The notes under the pieces were generated by a model that saw only the letters and a program-made list of their open reading frames with translations, did no database searches and was not told the origin of the DNA. The translations under genes were made by a program, and so were the position numbers. 64,000 nucleotides of DNA from Hyphomicrobiales bacterium (GTDB lineage: Bacteria > Pseudomonadota > Alphaproteobacteria > Rhizobiales > Beijerinckiaceae): contig JAIXUP010000058.1 in assembly GCA_027483505.1 (NCBI GenBank), forward strand, positions 1 through 64,000, in the 5' to 3' direction. Below, piece by piece: positions 61,515-64,000 of this stretch (position 1 is its first letter; every line of letters starts with the position of its first letter).

Positions 61515-63425
61515 ATGGGCGACAGCCGCTATCACGAGGCCTACCGCAGCTGGCAGGCGGATCCCGAGGCGTTCTGGCGGGATGCGGCCTCCGCAATCGA
61601 CTGGATCAAGCCGCCGTCGGTGATCCTCGACCGCCAGGCGGGCCTCTACGGGCGCTGGTTCACCGACGCAACCTGCAACACCTGCTACAACGCGGTCGAT
61701 CGCCATGCGGACGGATCGCGTGCGGATCAGGCGGCGCTGATCTATGACAGCCCGGTCACCGGCAGCACGCGCAGCTTCACCTTTGCTCAGCTCAAGCGCG
61801 AAGTGGCGACGCTCGCCGCCGTACTCGTTGAGATGGGCATCGCCCGCGGCGACCGGGTCATCCTGTACATGCCCATGATCCCCGAGGCCGTGTTCGCCAT
61901 GCTGGCCTGCGCCCGCATCGGCGCGATCCATTCGGTGGTGTTCGGCGGTTTTGCCGCCAAGGAACTGGCCACGCGCATCGACGACGCCAGGCCCAAAGCC
62001 ATCCTTGCGGCCTCCTGCGGCATCGAAGGCGCCAGGATCGTGGCCTACAAGCCGCTGCTGGACGAAGCGATCGATCTTTCCGCCCACAAGCCGGAGAGCT
62101 GTCTCATCCTGCAGCGCCCGCAACTCGCAGCCGCGCTCAAGGCGGGGCGCGACCATGACTGGGCCGGCGCGGTCGCAGACGCCCGCGAGATGGGCCGGAC
62201 GGCTGACTGCGCCGAGATGCGTGCCACCGATCCGCTCTATGTGCTCTACACCTCGGGAACCACGGGCAAGCCCAAGGGCGTGGTGCGCGACACGGGCGGT
62301 CACATGGTGGCCCTCGCCTGGTCCATGTTCAACCTTTACGGCGTCAGGCCCGGCGAGGTCTTCTGGGCCGCTTCCGATGTCGGCTGGGTCGTCGGCCACA
62401 GCTACATCGTCTACGGACCGTTGCTGGCCGGCTGCACGACCCTGCTCTACGAGGGCAAGCCCGTCGGCACGCCCGACCCGGGCGCCTACTGGCGCGTGAT
62501 CGCCGAGCACAAGGTCGCCGCGCTGTTCACGGCGCCGACGGCGTTCCGCGCCATCCGCAAGGAAGACCCGGAGGCGAAGCACCTCAAGCGGGAGACGCTG
62601 AGCCATTTCCGCACCCTGTTCCTCGCCGGCGAGCGGGCCGACCCGGATACGGTCAGATGGGCGGAAGACATCCTGCAGGTCCCCGTGATCGACCACTGGT
62701 GGCAGACCGAAACCGGCTGGTGCATGGTCGGCAACCCGGTCGGCCTCGGCATGCTGCCGGTGAAACACGGCTCGCCGACGGTTCCGATGCCGGGCTATGA
62801 CATCCAGGTCGTCGACGAAGCGGGCAAGCCCGTGCCGGCCGGGCAGATGGGCTCGATCGTGGTGAAGCTGCCCCTGCCGCCCGGGGCCTTTCCAACGCTC
62901 TGGCAGGCGGATGAGCGCTTTCGCGAGGCCTACCTCGCCGATTTCCCCGGCTTCTACAAAACGGCCGATGCGGGCTATATCGACGCCGACGGCTATCTCT
63001 ACATCATGGGCCGCACCGACGACATCATCAACGTGGCCGGCCACCGTCTCTCCACCGGCGGCATGGAGGAGGTGCTGGCCTCGCATCCGGCCGTGGCGGA
63101 ATGCGCGGTGATCGGCATCGCCGATGCGCTCAAGGGCGAGGCCCCCTGCGGCTTCGTGGTGCTGAAGGCCGGCGTCAACACGCCCCACGCCACGATCGAG
63201 GCCGAACTCGTGCAGCTGGTGCGCGACAGGATCGGTCCGGTCGCCGCTTTCAAGCTCGCCATCACCGTTGCGCGTCTGCCCAAGACGCGCTCGGGCAAAA
63301 TCCTGCGCGGCACCATGAAGAAGATCGCCGACGGCGACATATGGACCGCACCGGCCACCATCGACGATCCGGTCATCCTTGACGAAATCACCGCTGCCCT
63401 GAAAGCCAAGGGCCTCGGCGCCTGA
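61515..63425 (+). CDS. prpE: propionyl-CoA synthetase
   Basis: 636-residue acyl-CoA synthetase of the AMP-forming class. P-loop TSGTTGKPKG near 248-257 is followed by VVRDTGGH, a mark of PrpE over acetyl-CoA synthetase; the C-terminal catalytic Lys595 is in SGKILRG. GGGAG precedes the ATG. It makes propionyl-CoA from propionate and ATP. No methylcitrate-cycle genes are in view. Confidence 0.94.
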   Translation: MGDSRYHEAYRSWQADPEAFWRDAASAIDWIKPPSVILDRQAGLYGRWFTDATCNTCYNAVDRHADGSRADQAALIYDSPVTGSTRSFTFAQLKREVATLAAVLVEMGIARGDRVILYMPMIPEAVFAMLACARIGAIHSVVFGGFAAKELATRIDDARPKAILAASCGIEGARIVAYKPLLDEAIDLSAHKPESCLILQRPQLAAALKAGRDHDWAGAVADAREMGRTADCAEMRATDPLYVLYTSGTTGKPKGVVRDTGGHMVALAWSMFNLYGVRPGEVFWAASDVGWVVGHSYIVYGPLLAGCTTLLYEGKPVGTPDPGAYWRVIAEHKVAALFTAPTAFRAIRKEDPEAKHLKRETLSHFRTLFLAGERADPDTVRWAEDILQVPVIDHWWQTETGWCMVGNPVGLGMLPVKHGSPTVPMPGYDIQVVDEAGKPVPAGQMGSIVVKLPLPPGAFPTLWQADERFREAYLADFPGFYKTADAGYIDADGYLYIMGRTDDIINVAGHRLSTGGMEEVLASHPAVAECAVIGIADALKGEAPCGFVVLKAGVNTPHATIEAELVQLVRDRIGPVAAFKLAITVARLPKTRSGKILRGTMKKIADGDIWTAPATIDDPVILDEITAALKAKGLGA

Positions 63426-63467
63426 TATCCGGGGCGGCGAAAGAAGCCGCAACCCGGCCACGATGCA

Positions 63468-64000
63468 TCAGGCGTCGTCGTCGCGCTTGAGCTGCTTGAG
63501 TTTGCCGAACACGGAATCGGCGGTGTGAACCTCCGGCCTGCGCGGCGCGGCGTCTTCATCCGGCTCCGGCTGCAGCGACGCCTCGGCGGAGAGAAGGGTC
63601 GGACCCAGTTCAGGCTCGATCTTCGGCCTGTCCTTGGTGCTGCGCGCGATCTCCATGTCGAGATCGATCTGCGAGCACAGGCCAAGGCTGACCGGATCCA
63701 TCGGCGACAATTGCGCCGAGTTCCAGTGCGTGCGCTCGCGGATCTGCTGGATGGTGTGCTTGGTCGTGCCGGCAAGACGCATCACCGCAGCGTCCTTGAG
63801 CTCGGGATGGTTGCGCAGCAGCCACAGGATGGCGTTGGGCCGATCCTGGCGCTTGGACACCGGGGTGTAGCGCGGGCCGCGCACCTTTTTCATCTCCGGA
63901 ACGCGCACCTTCGGCTCCGCCACCTTCAGGCGATGATCCGGGTTCTTCTGGGCCCGTTCGAGCTCCTCGCGGGTCAACTGGTTCGTGCTGATCGGATCAA
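63468..64000 (-). CDS. trcR: TrcR/DUF1013 cell-cycle transcription regulator, 5' end cut by window
   Basis: The visible 177 residues include DPISTNQLTREELERAQ-type region, PNAILWLLRNHPELKDAAVMRL (a helix-turn-helix-like stretch) and TTKHTIQQIRERTHWN, then an acidic tail ending KLKQLKRDDDA. This is the alphaproteobacterial TrcR (DUF1013) family, reported to associate with RNA polymerase and CtrA/CcrM-regulated promoters. The N-terminal part (about 60 residues) lies beyond the right edge; a TTG inside the window is an internal Leu codon, not the start. Confidence 0.88.
   Translation of the reverse strand, partial: DPISTNQLTREELERAQKNPDHRLKVAEPKVRVPEMKKVRGPRYTPVSKRQDRPNAILWLLRNHPELKDAAVMRLAGTTKHTIQQIRERTHWNSAQLSPMDPVSLGLCSQIDLDMEIARSTKDRPKIEPELGPTLLSAEASLQPEPDEDAAPRRPEVHTADSVFGKLKQLKRDDDA

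Noticed and set aside
61341-63461. 706-codon minus-strand open frame over prpE
   Set aside because: Antisense shadow of the clearly identified propionyl-CoA synthetase gene.
63975-63977. TTG as start codon of the TrcR-like gene
   Set aside because: The frame stays open to the window edge and the upstream codons read DPISTNQ, which matches the family interior, so the true start lies outside.
1-64000. CRISPR array, phage module or toxin-antitoxin pair
   Set aside because: No regularly spaced direct repeats, cas, capsid, transposase or recognisable toxin-antitoxin genes were seen.

Overview
The window looks like a chromosomal segment of a high-GC alphaproteobacterium, most likely Hyphomicrobiales (Rhizobiales). 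Support comes from a cyclic beta-glucan exporter of the NdvA/ChvA type, a TrcR/DUF1013 cell-cycle regulator, CarD, an RpoH2-like sigma factor, Aap-type general amino acid ABC transporters, and the order SUV3-like helicase / S4 protein / FdxA / CarD. The genus cannot be fixed from sequence alone. No prophage, insertion sequence or CRISPR array was seen.

Layout. 1-4.2 kb (minus strand): a compact chemotaxis operon STAS - cheY - cheA - cheW - MCP; the MCP runs off the left edge. 4.2-4.9 kb: a gene-poor spacer. 4.9-11.8 kb (minus): a tightly coupled operon with an NMT1/TauT-type ABC importer, an FAD oxidoreductase, a class III CoA-transferase, an enoyl-CoA hydratase and a LysR regulator; the substrate is unknown. 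12.1-12.5 kb: a cytidine/dCMP-type deaminase on the plus strand.

12.5-26.7 kb (minus): a twelve-gene run that reads as one import-and-degrade unit. A complete Aap-type amino acid importer (J, Q, M, P) is followed by a class V aminotransferase-like PLP enzyme, a DAO-type FAD oxidase, an indoleamine 2,3-dioxygenase (IDO) homologue, an alpha/beta-hydrolase formamidase, kynureninase, 3-hydroxyanthranilate dioxygenase, an orphan molybdopterin hydroxylase large subunit and a DapA-family lyase. The dioxygenase and formamidase are of the types used in animals and fungi, not the usual bacterial KynA/KynB. No kynurenine 3-monooxygenase and no ACMS decarboxylase are seen. This is the most unusual locus here. 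26.8-29.0 kb: a CoA-transferase / HMG-CoA lyase pair.

29.2-39.7 kb: mostly housekeeping genes (DUF3108 protein, SUV3-like helicase, S4 protein, ferredoxin, CarD, RpoH2-like sigma factor, M48 protease, nuclease-fold protein, TauE exporter) and tRNA-Arg(CCT).

39.7-46.5 kb: a second import-and-degrade unit. A divergent LysR gene faces an operon of a DUF1611 protein (DgcN-like), an enolase-superfamily epimerase (DgcA-like) and an amino acid ABC importer with J, Q and M but no ATPase. It fits D-glutamate catabolism. Three matching 15-bp ATGC-N7-GCAT-type sites lie in the divergent promoter.

46.6-64 kb: a DUF3772/MscS channel, a CAP-domain lipoprotein, a motA/motB stator pair, ndvA, a CorC-family protein, aroB-aroK, a 47-residue membrane protein coupled to xerD, a three-helix membrane protein, a YihY/BrkB protein, an ABC exporter, rpmE, prpE and the truncated trcR.
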